Shown here: positions 50,759-59,758 of the stretch, piece by piece | Layout of the letters: the number at the start of each line of letters is the position of its first letter | Position numbering within the stretch: position 1 is the first letter of the stretch | Assembly (NCBI GenBank): GCA_030824965.1 | Contig: JAPJQV010000002.1 | Coordinates: forward strand, 1 to 64,000 | Direction: 5' to 3' | Length of the DNA stretch: 64,000 nucleotides | From: Micavibrio sp. | Lineage (GTDB): Bacteria; Pseudomonadota; Alphaproteobacteria; Micavibrionales; Micavibrionaceae | The notes under the pieces: generated by a model | What the model was told of the DNA's origin: nothing | Seen by the model: the letters and a program-made list of their open reading frames with translations, nothing else | The model's database searches: none | Made by a program: the position numbers and the translations under genes

Positions 50759-51436
50759 ATGGCGCTTGCAGCACAGCCAAAACCGATGAAACCAAAAGCG
50801 ACAGCCGTATGGTTGGTCGAAAATACCGCTTTGACTTTCGAACAGATCGGCGACTTTACAGGACTTCATTCTATTGAAGTTCAGGCTTTGGCTGATGAAG
50901 AAGTCGGTCGCGGCATTATCGGTGAAGATCCGATCAAAACCGGCGATCTGACAGCGGAAGAAATCGCACGTTGCGAAAAAGATTCCGATAACCGCTTGAA
51001 GATGAGCAAAGCTGAATTACCTGCCGTCAAGCAGCGCGCCAAGGGTCCGCGCTATACGCCTGTTTCCCGCCGCAATGACAAGCCGGATGCAATTGCCTAT
51101 ATCCTGAAAACCAATCCTGAAATTTCCGATGCGCAAATCTGCAAGCTCGTCGGCACGACCAAGCCAACCATTCAATCGGTTCGTGACCGTACACACCCTG
51201 CGTCTTCTACAATGCGTCCGCGCCATCCGGCAGAGATCGGCCTTTGCACGTATGAAGAATACGAAAAAGCGTCACGCAAAGGCTTGAAGGCCCAAGGTAA
51301 AGATCCTGAAACAGAAGCCGCAAAACGCATTGCCGATTTAAATGCTGCTTCAGAACCGGAAGAGCAATTGGAAGATAAGAAATCTGCCGGAGGTTTCGAC
51401 TTCTCAAACTTCTTTAAAGGTTCAGGAACGAATTAA
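50759..51436 (+). CDS. trcR: Cell cycle transcriptional regulator TrcR (DUF1013)
   Basis: 225 aa from the ATG at 50759, with GGAG upstream; the longer frame from 50636 has no initiation signal. The N-terminal MPKATAVWLVENT-like block (KPKATAVWLVENTALTFEQIG) and the segment FTGLHSIEVQALADEEVGRGI match DUF1013. A helix-turn-helix-like part (ISDAQICKLVGTTKPTIQSVRDRTH) lies near residue 140-165. The family is an essential cell-cycle regulator in alphaproteobacteria. The C-terminus (KKSAGGFDFSNFF) is a conserved short tail. A strong terminator follows. Confidence 0.88.
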   Translation: MALAAQPKPMKPKATAVWLVENTALTFEQIGDFTGLHSIEVQALADEEVGRGIIGEDPIKTGDLTAEEIARCEKDSDNRLKMSKAELPAVKQRAKGPRYTPVSRRNDKPDAIAYILKTNPEISDAQICKLVGTTKPTIQSVRDRTHPASSTMRPRHPAEIGLCTYEEYEKASRKGLKAQGKDPETEAAKRIADLNAASEPEEQLEDKKSAGGFDFSNFFKGSGTN

Positions 51437-51455
51437 TTACCTTAAAGAATACAAA

Positions 51456-51488
51456 AAAACCGGCTGGGATCGCTCCGCAGCCGGTTTT
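51456..51488. terminator. Bidirectional terminator between trcR and DUF465
   Basis: AAAACCGGCTG and CAGCCGGTTTT pair over 11 bp with an 11-base loop; A-rich on the left, T-rich on the right. Confidence 0.85.
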
Positions 51489-51510
51489 CTTATTGTGAAC
51501 TTGTGAGGCG

Positions 51511-51702
51511 TCACGAAGCCTGGCGTATGCCTTCAATCTCTTCCTTAATGGAGAGTTTTCGTTTTTTCAATTCAGTTATTTTATGATCGGATGATGCAAA
51601 ACTCCTCTGCTCTTCCAGCAACTCTGCTTCAACGCTAGCTTTCTTTGACAATAATGCTTCAAGACGGGACGCAGGAACAGAATTACGAAGAGCAAGGCTC
51701 AT
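51511..51702 (-). CDS. DUF465/YdcH family protein, 63 aa
   Basis: The helical hairpin of this family is evident: LEALLSKKASVEAELLEEQ, then DHKITELKKRKLSIKEEIEGI, where the ELKKxKLxLKDEI motif is diagnostic. The protein is cytoplasmic and of unknown function. A clear AAGGAGATAC ribosome site precedes the ATG. The 270 bp upstream hold no gene that I can support; there is a hairpin near 51941. Confidence 0.85.
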   Translation of the reverse strand: MSLALRNSVPASRLEALLSKKASVEAELLEEQRSFASSDHKITELKKRKLSIKEEIEGIRQAS

Positions 51703-51940
51703 GGGTATCTCCTTATGTTATGTTTTGAATAGATAATGGTACCAGCCTGAGCCCCGAAATGCCGAGAACTTTTTAGTTAAGACATTTCAGAAAATCCGTT
51801 TCTCTTTAAAAACAAAAACTTGCATCCTGCCAAGTGGAGTCAGCCGGATTAAAAGCACTTCAATTTCAGAGAGACCCGGATTTAAAAACCGAACACCATT
51901 CTTTAATTATGACATTCGAGAGGTTAAATTTATCTTAAGG

Positions 51941-51964
51941 GCATCCCTGCGAAAGCAGGGATGC
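51941..51964. terminator. Stable 10-bp hairpin with GAAA tetraloop
   Basis: GCATCCCTGC-GAAA-GCAGGGATGC. It lies just beyond the ALDH7 stop but lacks a T-run in that direction. It may protect the 3' end or terminate weakly. Confidence 0.5.
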
Positions 51965-51972
51965 TTCTAACT

Positions 51973-53487
51973 TTAAACTGTAAACTTCACACCCTGTGCC
52001 AATGGTAAATTTGAGGAATAGTTGATCGTCTGCGTTTGGCGGCGCATATAATTGCGCCATGAGTCCGAACCGCTTTCACGGCCACCGCCGGTTTCTTTTT
52101 CACCACCGAAAGCGCCGCCGATTTCCGCGCCAGATGTGCCGATATTCACATTCGCAATACCGCAATCGCTACCCGTCGCTGATAAGAATAATTCTGCTTC
52201 TCTCACATCTGTCGTGAAAATACATGACGATAAACCTTGCGGCACGTCGTTTTGTAATTTTATCGCATCATCCAGTTGATCGTAAGTCATTATATATAAA
52301 ATCGGCGCGAAAGTTTCGGCTTTTACAACTTCACTCTGTGATTTCATGCGGACGATAGCCGGACGTACATAATAGCCGCCGCTTTCATTCAAGACCTGTT
52401 GACCACCGGTAAGTATTTCTCCGCCCTGCTCTTTTGCATGATGAAGAGCAAGCTGCATTGCATTGAATGAAGCCTTATCGATCAACGGCCCGACAAGCGT
52501 TTCGGTTTCCAAAGGATTACCGATTGGCAAAGATTCATAGGCTTTCACCAGGGAAGGAATCAGTTTTTTCGCTACGCTTTCATGCACGATCAAGCGGCGC
52601 AATGTCGTGCAGCGTTGTCCCGCCGTGCCGACCGCGCCGAATAAAATAGCCCGCACAGCCATATCGAGATCGGCGGATGGCGCAACGATCATTGCGTTAT
52701 TCCCGCCCAGTTCCAGCAAAGATTTCCCTAGCCGTTGACCGACGATCTCGGCAACCGCCTTGCCCATCCGCGTCGAGCCTGTGGCACTGACCAAAGGAAT
52801 AGCCGGATGCGCCGCCAATGCCTCGCCGATATCGCGCTCGCCGATTAAAACCTGACTTAAATTCTCCGGCGTTTTATTGCCTCGAGCACGGAAAATCTGT
52901 TGTGCTTTGACAAATAAAGACTGACAAGCAAGAGCCGTCAGCGGCGTTTTTTCAGACGGCTTCCAAATTACACTGTCACCGCAGATCAAAGCCAGCGCAG
53001 AGTTCCAGCACCATACCGCAACAGGAAAATTAAAGGCTGAAATAACCGCGACTGGGCCGAGCGGATGCCAAAGTTCCCGCATATGATGGCCGGGGCGCTC
53101 GGACGCAATCGTCAGACCATAAAGCTGACGCGACAGGCCGACGGCGAAATCACAGATATCGATCATCTCCTGCACTTCACCGAGACCTTCGGATAAAATC
53201 TTTCCGGCTTCGATAGAAACAAGTTTACCGAGATCGGCTTTAACCTTACGTAACTCCTCGCCATACAAACGAACCAATTCACCGCGCACAGGCGCCGGAA
53301 CCTGACGCCATTCTTCGAATGCGGCGACAGATTTTTGAATGGCAGTTTCTGTTTCTTCAGGCGTATGAGGCGTTAATGCGCCGATTTCCGAGCCGTCAAT
53401 CGGTGAGCGGACAATCAAACTGCCGCCTGTTACACGGTATAATTCAACACCTAGTTTATGAAGAAGATCATGCGCTTGTTTTTGCAT
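51973..53487 (-). CDS. ALDH7-type aldehyde dehydrogenase (alpha-aminoadipic semialdehyde dehydrogenase)
   Basis: 504 aa. The aldehyde dehydrogenase core shows WKPSEKTPLTA (NAD site), the general base in LELGGNNAMIV and the catalytic Cys in GTAGQRCTTLRR, whose surrounding sequence is typical of ALDH7/antiquitin and bacterial L-piperidine-6-carboxylate dehydrogenase. It oxidises alpha-aminoadipic semialdehyde in lysine catabolism. Its first 20 bp overlap the end of the Na/Pi cotransporter gene, an arrangement that may couple translation. No other lysine-catabolic gene is in view. Confidence 0.9.
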   Translation of the reverse strand: MQKQAHDLLHKLGVELYRVTGGSLIVRSPIDGSEIGALTPHTPEETETAIQKSVAAFEEWRQVPAPVRGELVRLYGEELRKVKADLGKLVSIEAGKILSEGLGEVQEMIDICDFAVGLSRQLYGLTIASERPGHHMRELWHPLGPVAVISAFNFPVAVWCWNSALALICGDSVIWKPSEKTPLTALACQSLFVKAQQIFRARGNKTPENLSQVLIGERDIGEALAAHPAIPLVSATGSTRMGKAVAEIVGQRLGKSLLELGGNNAMIVAPSADLDMAVRAILFGAVGTAGQRCTTLRRLIVHESVAKKLIPSLVKAYESLPIGNPLETETLVGPLIDKASFNAMQLALHHAKEQGGEILTGGQQVLNESGGYYVRPAIVRMKSQSEVVKAETFAPILYIMTYDQLDDAIKLQNDVPQGLSSCIFTTDVREAELFLSATGSDCGIANVNIGTSGAEIGGAFGGEKETGGGRESGSDSWRNYMRRQTQTINYSSNLPLAQGVKFTV

Positions 53488-55153
53488 CCGAAATACCCTC
53501 TGCTGTTGCAGGATTCTGAGAAAGGCGAGGTTTTAATTCTCCCGCTTCTTCTAAGATAGGGTATGCGATAGCCGCCATCAAGGAGTTGATGCGGCGAAGA
53601 TCGCGGATAATGTCCATGTGCAAATCCGATGTCGCGAGCGTTTCGGGAATTCCCTGCTGCATTCGGCTCATATGGTTTATCGATGCCTGCATCTCTGCCT
53701 GCTTGATTAAAGCCTTATCCTCGACCAATTGACGCGCGAGCTTTGCATCGCCGGAAATAAAAACAGTTTGGGCCAACCGCATGCTCTCGAGTACCAGACG
53801 GAAAAGATTATTCAGCTCGATCAAACCCTGCGAAGAAAAATTCTTGCCTTCCTTGGCTTTTTTCTCCGCCATAGCCAACAGGCTTTTATCGAGAATATCG
53901 CCAACATGTTCGAGATTCGTAGCGAAGGTCAAAATCTGGAAATGACGTTTGGCCTCAACCGTGTTCATCGCTTCCGAACTTAGACGTACCAGATAGTTTT
54001 TTATCGCCTTGTAAAGGGTATCGATGGCAATATCGGTAGCGCGGGCCCGCTCGACCAAAGCGATATCTTTTTTCTGAAACGCGTTCCATGTCTGATTGAA
54101 CATCTGGTCTAAAAGATCGGCCATACGCAGGGATTCCCGCGCAGCATTGGTTAAAGCCACTGTCGGCGTTTCGATAACCTTATCATCCAGATATTGCGGC
54201 GTAGAGAGGTCGCGCGTCTCTTTTTTCGGAATAGCGATGGTTACCAGCTTCGCGATAATATCCAGAAACGGCAGAAAAATAATGGCTAATGCAATATTAA
54301 ACGCCATGTGAAAATTAACAACGGTACGCGCGTCGGTGAGTTTGTTCTCTTTAAGAATTTCCGGTAGATAGCCGATAAAGCATAGACTGACCAAAACGGC
54401 AATCAGCCTCATGATAAGATTGCCACAAGGAATTCGCGCCGCTTCCGGCGGGTCTTTCAGTGCCGACATCAACGGCGCAATTGTATTACCGATATTGGCG
54501 CCCAATACCATGATAATAGCTAGCTCGATAGAGATGACGCCTGTATGAGCCATAGACATCATCAGAAGAACGATAGCCAAAGATGAATGGAACAGCCAGG
54601 TCAGAAGAGCGCCAACAATCACGGCCAGAAACGGATCGCTCGATAGCGGCTTTAAAATAAGCGGTAACGTTTCAGATTCCTTAAGTGGTGCGGCAGCCCC
54701 CTTGATAAGCGCCAGCGCCAGCATCATCAGACCCAAACCAACTAGAATACGTCCTACCTGGCGCATCGGTCCTGACTGGTTTTTTCCTGTATAGAAGAAA
54801 TAGCCCACGATCAGCATCGCCGAAGACAACCATGACAAATCGAATGTTAATACTTGCGCCACGATCGTCGTGCCTACATCGGCCCCAAGCACGACAGCCA
54901 AGCCTGCCGTTGCGCCGATCAGACCCTGCCCGGCAAAACTCGCGATAATCATCGTTGTCGCCGTCGAACTTTGCAAAAGCGTGGTAACGCCTATACCTGC
55001 AAAAAAAGCCGATACGCGATTTTTTGTACTGATAGAGATCGCCCTGCGCAGTTCCAGACCAAAGGCGCGGGTGACGCCATTGCGGACCAGCCGAAGTCCG
55101 AAAAGCAAAAGGCATACGCCGCCGATAATGTGAAGAAGAGTAACGCTGGCCAT
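53468..55153 (-). CDS. Na/Pi cotransporter II-family protein with PhoU-like tail
   Basis: 561 aa. The two inverted membrane repeats each bear the QSSxA motif (TTLLQSSTATTMIIA and LFHSSLAIVLLMMSMA), which form the substrate site of Na+-dependent phosphate transport. After the last helix, from about residue 345, is a helical PhoU-like domain (ATNLEHVGDILDKSLL). This YjbB/NptA-like layout is common in bacteria and often exports or imports phosphate. The gene overlaps the downstream ALDH7 gene by 20 bp. Confidence 0.92.
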   Translation of the reverse strand: MASVTLLHIIGGVCLLLFGLRLVRNGVTRAFGLELRRAISISTKNRVSAFFAGIGVTTLLQSSTATTMIIASFAGQGLIGATAGLAVVLGADVGTTIVAQVLTFDLSWLSSAMLIVGYFFYTGKNQSGPMRQVGRILVGLGLMMLALALIKGAAAPLKESETLPLILKPLSSDPFLAVIVGALLTWLFHSSLAIVLLMMSMAHTGVISIELAIIMVLGANIGNTIAPLMSALKDPPEAARIPCGNLIMRLIAVLVSLCFIGYLPEILKENKLTDARTVVNFHMAFNIALAIIFLPFLDIIAKLVTIAIPKKETRDLSTPQYLDDKVIETPTVALTNAARESLRMADLLDQMFNQTWNAFQKKDIALVERARATDIAIDTLYKAIKNYLVRLSSEAMNTVEAKRHFQILTFATNLEHVGDILDKSLLAMAEKKAKEGKNFSSQGLIELNNLFRLVLESMRLAQTVFISGDAKLARQLVEDKALIKQAEMQASINHMSRMQQGIPETLATSDLHMDIIRDLRRINSLMAAIAYPILEEAGELKPRLSQNPATAEGISDAKTSA

Positions 55154-55236
55154 GAAATGAATTAGTCGGAGAAAGATAATAGAGAATCGTAGCGTTAATA
55201 GCAGGTGATTGCAATTACTTTACAAGATTATTGCTA

Positions 55237-55788
55237 TTAAAAGCCTGCATCCGGCCTGGCCAGATATTCTTTCTCCGCCGCCGTATTCTCCCGACCCAAC
55301 ACAGCATTGCGGTGCGGAAAGCGGCCAAATTCTTCAATCACTTTTAAATGACGCAAAGCGTAATCATATCCGAGCGGATCGTCTTCCTGCATGGTAGCAA
55401 ACAATTCGACGCTTCGTTTCTGGTCGTCCAGATTTTCGCTATGCTCGAAGGGCAGATATAAAAAGCGGCGTTTGTACGCGGCCAGAACTTGGTCCAATCC
55501 CAGAGAAATCGCTTTTTTGGAAACGCTTAAAGCTTTCGCATCGGATTCAAAAGCGCGTGGTGAATTCCTGAACATATTGCGCGGAAATTGGTCAAGGATA
55601 AGGCATAAAGCCAGATGACCATCAGCATCGACCATCCAGCTATCGTAATAACCGTCCTTGGCCATTTCATAAACCTGGCCGAAGCGTTCACAGATTACAG
55701 CGTCAAAATCGTCGCTTTTTTGAAACCATTGCGCCGGCGCGATCTCGACGAACCAGAAATCCAAAACTTCAGCTTTGGAATCCTTCAT
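55237..55788 (-). CDS. DUF924 family protein, 183 aa
   Basis: The family signature is WFxxxxxxDxxI around VLDFWFVEIAPAQWF, then DADGHLALCLILDQFPRNMFR and FEHSENLDDQ near residue 115-125, ending EFGRFPHRNAVLGRENTAAE. It is a TPR-like helical fold without a known activity. It is translationally coupled to the preceding small membrane protein by a 4-bp overlap. Confidence 0.92.
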   Translation of the reverse strand: MKDSKAEVLDFWFVEIAPAQWFQKSDDFDAVICERFGQVYEMAKDGYYDSWMVDADGHLALCLILDQFPRNMFRNSPRAFESDAKALSVSKKAISLGLDQVLAAYKRRFLYLPFEHSENLDDQKRSVELFATMQEDDPLGYDYALRHLKVIEEFGRFPHRNAVLGRENTAAEKEYLARPDAGF

Positions 55789-56051
55789 TTGCCTTGTGTC
55801 AACTTGTGATATTTTTTTTCGTTACGGTCGGCCATAATCGATAAAACCGCCGCCGGCAGAAACGGAATGATAAACATGCCTATGGTAAATGGATTCTTCA
55901 AAGCTTCCATTATCCGCCCTTCCACCGTCGAGACATAGATAATCATGAACACGACAAGGCCTAAAACGACAAAAACCAGCGAAACGGCTCTATAGAACTT
56001 TGATTTGATCAAATATTCCTTGGGATTGGTTGGACCGCTGGATTTTGCCAT
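55785..56051 (-). CDS. Small two-helix membrane protein, 88 aa
   Basis: Two hydrophobic segments (VSLVFVVLGLVVFMIIYVS and FTIGMFIIPFLPAAVLSIM) separated by a short loop, with basic termini. No family is recognised. It follows the cytochrome c1 gene by about 30 bp on the same strand and precedes DUF924 with a 4-bp overlap, so it may be part of the bc1 transcript; a role in assembly is a guess. Confidence 0.75.
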   Translation of the reverse strand: MAKSSGPTNPKEYLIKSKFYRAVSLVFVVLGLVVFMIIYVSTVEGRIMEALKNPFTIGMFIIPFLPAAVLSIMADRNEKKYHKLTQGK

Positions 56052-56080
56052 CTGAAGCTCGTAAGGGGGTAGGCGTTTAG

Positions 56081-56860
56081 TTAATTTACATTCTGCCAGA
56101 TTTTACGCTTAACGCCATACATAATAGCGGCAAAGAACGCTAAAAAGACGATAACTTTGACGCCCATGCGTTTTCTCTGCTCCATTTCAGGCTCTGCCGC
56201 CCATGTCAGGAAATGCGCTACATCTCTTGCGTATTGATCGACGGTTTGCGGTGTTGCAGCGTCTTCGTACGGCACTTGTCCGTCAGATACCAGCGGAGGT
56301 GCCATCGCGATAATATGACCGTCTTTAGCCTTATTGTAATGCTGGCCGGACATCAATGTTACGCCTTCAGGCGCATCTTCATAACCTGTCAAAATAGCGT
56401 AGACATAGTCCGCGCCACCGTGACGAGCCTTGGTGATCAACGAAAGATCGGGCGGCAAGGCACCGTTATTGGCGAACATCGCGGCCTTGTCATTGGCAAA
56501 AGGCTTTTTGAATTTATCGGATGGGCGACCCGGACGGTCGAACATTTCGCCTTCATCGTTCGGGCCGTCAGTAATAGTTACTTCTGCCGCGATTGTCTTG
56601 ATCTGGGCATCGGAATAACCGAGCGCACCCAAATGACGGTAGTACATCTTATCAAGACCGTGGCACGCCGCACAAACCTGCTTATAGACAAGAAAACCGC
56701 GTTGAAGCGCTGCCTTATCATAAGTCCCGAACGGGCCATTGAAAGACCAGTCCAGTTCCGGCAGATGAGGCTTCGCACCTTCCGCCGCCAATACAGGCGA
56801 CGCGAATGCAGCTAATACAGATAAGGTAAGGATCGATTTTTTAATCATGGATTTTCTCAT
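56081..56860 (-). CDS. petC: Cytochrome c1 (bc1 complex)
   Basis: 259 aa. An N-terminal signal peptide (SILTLSVLAAFASPVLAA) is followed by the heme c motif VCAACH (Cys63, Cys66, His67), and the sixth ligand methionine region near MAPPL. One C-terminal transmembrane anchor (VIVFLAFFAAIMYGV). It accepts electrons from the Rieske protein and passes them to cytochrome c in the periplasm. The start touches the cytochrome b stop (TAATG); a downstream ATG at 56848 is an alternative. Confidence 0.95.
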   Translation of the reverse strand: MRKSMIKKSILTLSVLAAFASPVLAAEGAKPHLPELDWSFNGPFGTYDKAALQRGFLVYKQVCAACHGLDKMYYRHLGALGYSDAQIKTIAAEVTITDGPNDEGEMFDRPGRPSDKFKKPFANDKAAMFANNGALPPDLSLITKARHGGADYVYAILTGYEDAPEGVTLMSGQHYNKAKDGHIIAMAPPLVSDGQVPYEDAATPQTVDQYARDVAHFLTWAAEPEMEQRKRMGVKVIVFLAFFAAIMYGVKRKIWQNVN

Positions 56861-58329
56861 TATACGGCGCCTTCAGCTTTGCCTTTATTTTGCAGCACAG
56901 CCTCATGGATGCTGGCAGGCATCGGCTTTGCAACTTCATGTTTGTTCAGCCATGGAATGACGACAAGGAAGAAAGCAAAATAGTAAAGCGTCAAAAGCTG
57001 AGACAAATGTGTTGTGGTAATCGGACCAGCGACAGGAACGTCAGGCATCATGCCTCCGAGCTTACCGAGGCCAAAAACCGCAACGACAAGCGCAATCAAT
57101 GTTATGCGGAAAATCGGACGGTACACCGCGCTGCGAACCGGATGTGAATCCAGAAACGGCAATACAAACAAAATGGCGATCGAGCCGAACATGGCTAAAA
57201 CGCCACCAAGTTTGGCTTCGACAATCTTAATGTCTGTCATCGGGATATGGAGTTCTGGATAGAACGCACCGACAAGACCCACCAGCGCAAGTATGCCGCC
57301 GACAACCAGAGCCGTAAGGTTCTTTTTATCGAAATAATCGGATTTCTTGAAGAATACTTCGAAACCGTAATACGCGATACCTGCAAGACCTGCGATCATG
57401 ATCGGATTGATGTCGAAATTGATGGCGCGAAGCATCGCATAGAACGGCAGGAAATACCATTCAGGCACGATATGCGCAGGCGTTACCAGCGGATTGGCAG
57501 GAATATAGTTATCGGTATGACCCAGATAATTTGGGAAGAAGAATGTCGCCGCCACAAAAACGATAAGGAAGATAAGAATACCGAAACTGTCTTTGACCGT
57601 GTAATAAGGATTAAATGGTATCGTGTCCTGATTACTTTTCACGTCAATCCCTGTCGGGTTGTTCGATCCTGTGATATGCAACGCCCAGACGTGCAAACCG
57701 ACAACGGCGCAGATCACGAAAGGCAGCAGGAAGTGCAGTGAGAAGAAACGGTTCAGTGTCGGGTTATCGACCGAGAAGCCGCCCCACATCCATTCAACGA
57801 TAGTCGGACCGACAAGCGGAATGGCGGAAAACAGGTTGGTAATAACGGTTGCCCCCCAGAAGCTCATCTGCCCCCATGGAAGAACATAGCCCATGAATGC
57901 AGTTGCCATCATAAGTAGGAAAATCAATACGCCGAGCATCCATAGAAGTTCGCGCGGACGCTTGTAAGATCCATAATACATGCCGCGGAAGATATGAATA
58001 TAAACGGCTATAAAGAAGAACGACGCGCCATTCATGTGGATATAACGGATCAGCCAGCCGTAATTGACGTCGCGCATGATACGCTCGACGGAATCGAAAG
58101 CCAGATGGGAATTGGCGACATAGTGCATCGACAGCGTTATGCCTGTGATAATCATCGTTACCAGCATTACCATCGCGATAGCGCCGAAATTCCAGAAATA
58201 ATTGAAATTCTTTGGTGTCGGAAATACGCCGTATTCATTCGTCAGCATCGAAAAAATCGGCAGACGCTGGTCAATCCAGTCGATCACAGGGTTTTGAAAC
58301 GGGACGCGGTCGTGTTCGTGAGAGCTCAT
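56860..58329 (-). CDS. petB: Cytochrome b (bc1 complex) with an unusual internal insertion
   Basis: 489 aa from the ATG at 58329 (TTAGGAAATAAG upstream); a TTG at 58356 would overlap the Rieske gene. Two b-type hemes are ligated by the histidine pairs on helices B and D (HYVANSH, IHMNGASFFF; SLHFLLPF, GLHVWALHITGSNNP). The Qo-site PEWY is at 289-292. After FYAMLRAI the chain holds about 69 extra residues (304-372) with two hydrophobic segments before the usual KLGGVLAMF resumes. Homologues usually run RAIPxKLGGV directly. It oxidises ubiquinol in the inner membrane. Confidence 0.94.
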   Translation of the reverse strand: MSSHEHDRVPFQNPVIDWIDQRLPIFSMLTNEYGVFPTPKNFNYFWNFGAIAMVMLVTMIITGITLSMHYVANSHLAFDSVERIMRDVNYGWLIRYIHMNGASFFFIAVYIHIFRGMYYGSYKRPRELLWMLGVLIFLLMMATAFMGYVLPWGQMSFWGATVITNLFSAIPLVGPTIVEWMWGGFSVDNPTLNRFFSLHFLLPFVICAVVGLHVWALHITGSNNPTGIDVKSNQDTIPFNPYYTVKDSFGILIFLIVFVAATFFFPNYLGHTDNYIPANPLVTPAHIVPEWYFLPFYAMLRAINFDINPIMIAGLAGIAYYGFEVFFKKSDYFDKKNLTALVVGGILALVGLVGAFYPELHIPMTDIKIVEAKLGGVLAMFGSIAILFVLPFLDSHPVRSAVYRPIFRITLIALVVAVFGLGKLGGMMPDVPVAGPITTTHLSQLLTLYYFAFFLVVIPWLNKHEVAKPMPASIHEAVLQNKGKAEGAV

Positions 58330-58348
58330 AATCTTATTTCCTAAATTC

Positions 58349-58891
58349 TTATCCAACGCGGATCAGGGTGTCGCTGACGAAAGTATAGTTCGGCACTTCA
58401 AGGTTTTTCGGCGCCGGACCTTTGCGGATGCGGCCCGACGTGTCATAAGCCGAACCATGGCAAGGACAGAACCAGCCATTGTAATCGCCTTTTACTTCAC
58501 CTTGTTTCTGGCCGAGCGGTACACAACCGAGATGCGTACAGATACCGATCATGACCAGCCATTCCGGTTTTTTCACGCGGTCCTTGTCTTGCTGTTTGTC
58601 GCGCAGTGTCGTCACATCGACTTCTTCCGCAGTCTTGATTTCTTCCGGGGTACGATGGCGGATGAAGACCGGCTTGCCGCGCCACATAACGGTAATTGCC
58701 TGTCCCGGCTGGATGGATTTCAGATCTACCTCTACGGTTGAAAGCGCGAGCGTGTCCTGCGCCGGATTCCACTGATCGATAAACGGCCAGGCGACAGAGC
58801 CTGCGCCGACGGCAGCCATGGCACCGGCAGTCATAAATAGGAAATCGCGGCGTGTGCCGCTATCAGAATTGTCAGGATTATCAATGCTCAT
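58349..58891 (-). CDS. petA: Ubiquinol-cytochrome c reductase iron-sulfur (Rieske) subunit
   Basis: 180 aa. Twin-arginine motif TRRDFLFM (residues 13-20) and a hydrophobic anchor lead to the Rieske domain. The cluster ligands are in CTHLGC (118-123) and CPCHGS (142-147), two Cys and two His holding a 2Fe-2S centre. It shuttles electrons from ubiquinol to cytochrome c1. First gene of petABC; cytochrome b starts 19 bp after its stop. Confidence 0.96.
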   Translation of the reverse strand: MSIDNPDNSDSGTRRDFLFMTAGAMAAVGAGSVAWPFIDQWNPAQDTLALSTVEVDLKSIQPGQAITVMWRGKPVFIRHRTPEEIKTAEEVDVTTLRDKQQDKDRVKKPEWLVMIGICTHLGCVPLGQKQGEVKGDYNGWFCPCHGSAYDTSGRIRKGPAPKNLEVPNYTFVSDTLIRVG

Positions 58892-59027
58892 TATATGTGC
58901 TTCACAGGTGAGTATTAGCGTTATTGAATTGTATACTTGAAAATAAAAGCCGTGACAATCCGCCGCAGCCCCTTATTCCATGCCCTTTTGACCTTTGGGT
59001 CGCTCAATGTCAAGCAACGATAGCCTC

Positions 59028-59056
59028 TTGACATAAAAATAGCTGACAGACATTCT
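59028..59056 (+). promoter_or_regulatory. Candidate sigma-70 promoter for trmL
   Basis: TTGACA (59028-59033), a 17-base spacer and CATTCT (59051-59056). The predicted start lies only a few bases before the ATG at 59064, so the mRNA may be nearly leaderless; no ribosome binding site is seen. Confidence 0.5.
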
Positions 59057-59063
59057 CGGCCTT

Positions 59064-59522
59064 ATGATTCTTGCCGCCTATCAACCGGATATACCCCAAA
59101 ATGTCGGAGCTCTTATGCGCCTTGCTGCCGGGTTCGACGTCCTCCTCGACCTAATCGAGCCATTCGGCTTTCCATGGGATGAGCGTAAAATCAAGCAATC
59201 GGCCATGGATTATTACGATGCCGTCAAAATGCGTCGCTATAAAAGCTGGAACAACTATACGGAATCCAACCCGGGTAGTCGTGTCATTCTAATGACGACC
59301 AAAGCCGCGATCCCGTATACGGATTTCAAATTTCGGCAGAACGACATTCTCCTTTTAGGGCGGGAAAGTTCCGGCGTGCCCGATGATATTCATGATTACG
59401 CCCATGAGCGCATTTTTATTCCAATGAGCCCTAAAATCAGGTCATTTAATGTGGCAATGTCTGGCGGTATCGCCCTAGCCGAAGCTATTCGCCAAATAAA
59501 CTTGGAAAAATCACAAGTTTAA
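59064..59522 (+). CDS. trmL: tRNA (cytidine/uridine-34-2'-O)-methyltransferase TrmL
   Basis: 152 aa SPOUT enzyme. The compact TrmL shape is complete: LAAYQPDIPQNVGALMRLAAGF (motif 1), DILLLGRESSGVPD (motif 2) and IPMSPKIRSFNVAMSGGIALAEA (motif 3). It adds a methyl group to the ribose of wobble base 34 of certain tRNA-Leu species. A tRNA-Leu (CAA), a known type of substrate, is in this window but 23 kb away. It diverges from petABC. Confidence 0.94.
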   Translation: MILAAYQPDIPQNVGALMRLAAGFDVLLDLIEPFGFPWDERKIKQSAMDYYDAVKMRRYKSWNNYTESNPGSRVILMTTKAAIPYTDFKFRQNDILLLGRESSGVPDDIHDYAHERIFIPMSPKIRSFNVAMSGGIALAEAIRQINLEKSQV

Positions 59523-59608
59523 ATTGGTAAAACAAAAAAATTTGGACAATTTTCATCCCTTTTGCTAAAAGCCGATCAACGTAAAAAAGTTGAACAAAAG
59601 GGAAATCA

Positions 59609-59755
59609 ATGAGTTCAGAAACTAAGAAATCGATTAAGCCGGTTTTCGAAGGTAAGTCACAGTCTCAGACCATGGCAGATCTGGAAGACAATCTTATCGA
59701 ACGTGAAAAGAAAGAAGCACCAAAGTCGGCAGCTCCTGCCGCAGATTTGAAATAA
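59609..59755 (+). CDS. Small hydrophilic protein, 48 aa
   Basis: ATG at 59609 has AAAAGGGAAATCA upstream, a good ribosome binding site. The product (starting MSSETKKSIKPVFEGKSQSQ) is Lys/Glu/Ser/Ala-rich with a helical stretch (ADLEDNLIEREKKEAP), no hydrophobic core and a clean terminator after it. Unknown family; its composition is like the four small proteins near 3-4 kb, but I see no EcfG-type promoter in front. Confidence 0.7.
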   Translation: MSSETKKSIKPVFEGKSQSQTMADLEDNLIEREKKEAPKSAAPAADLK

Positions 59756-59758
59756 ACT

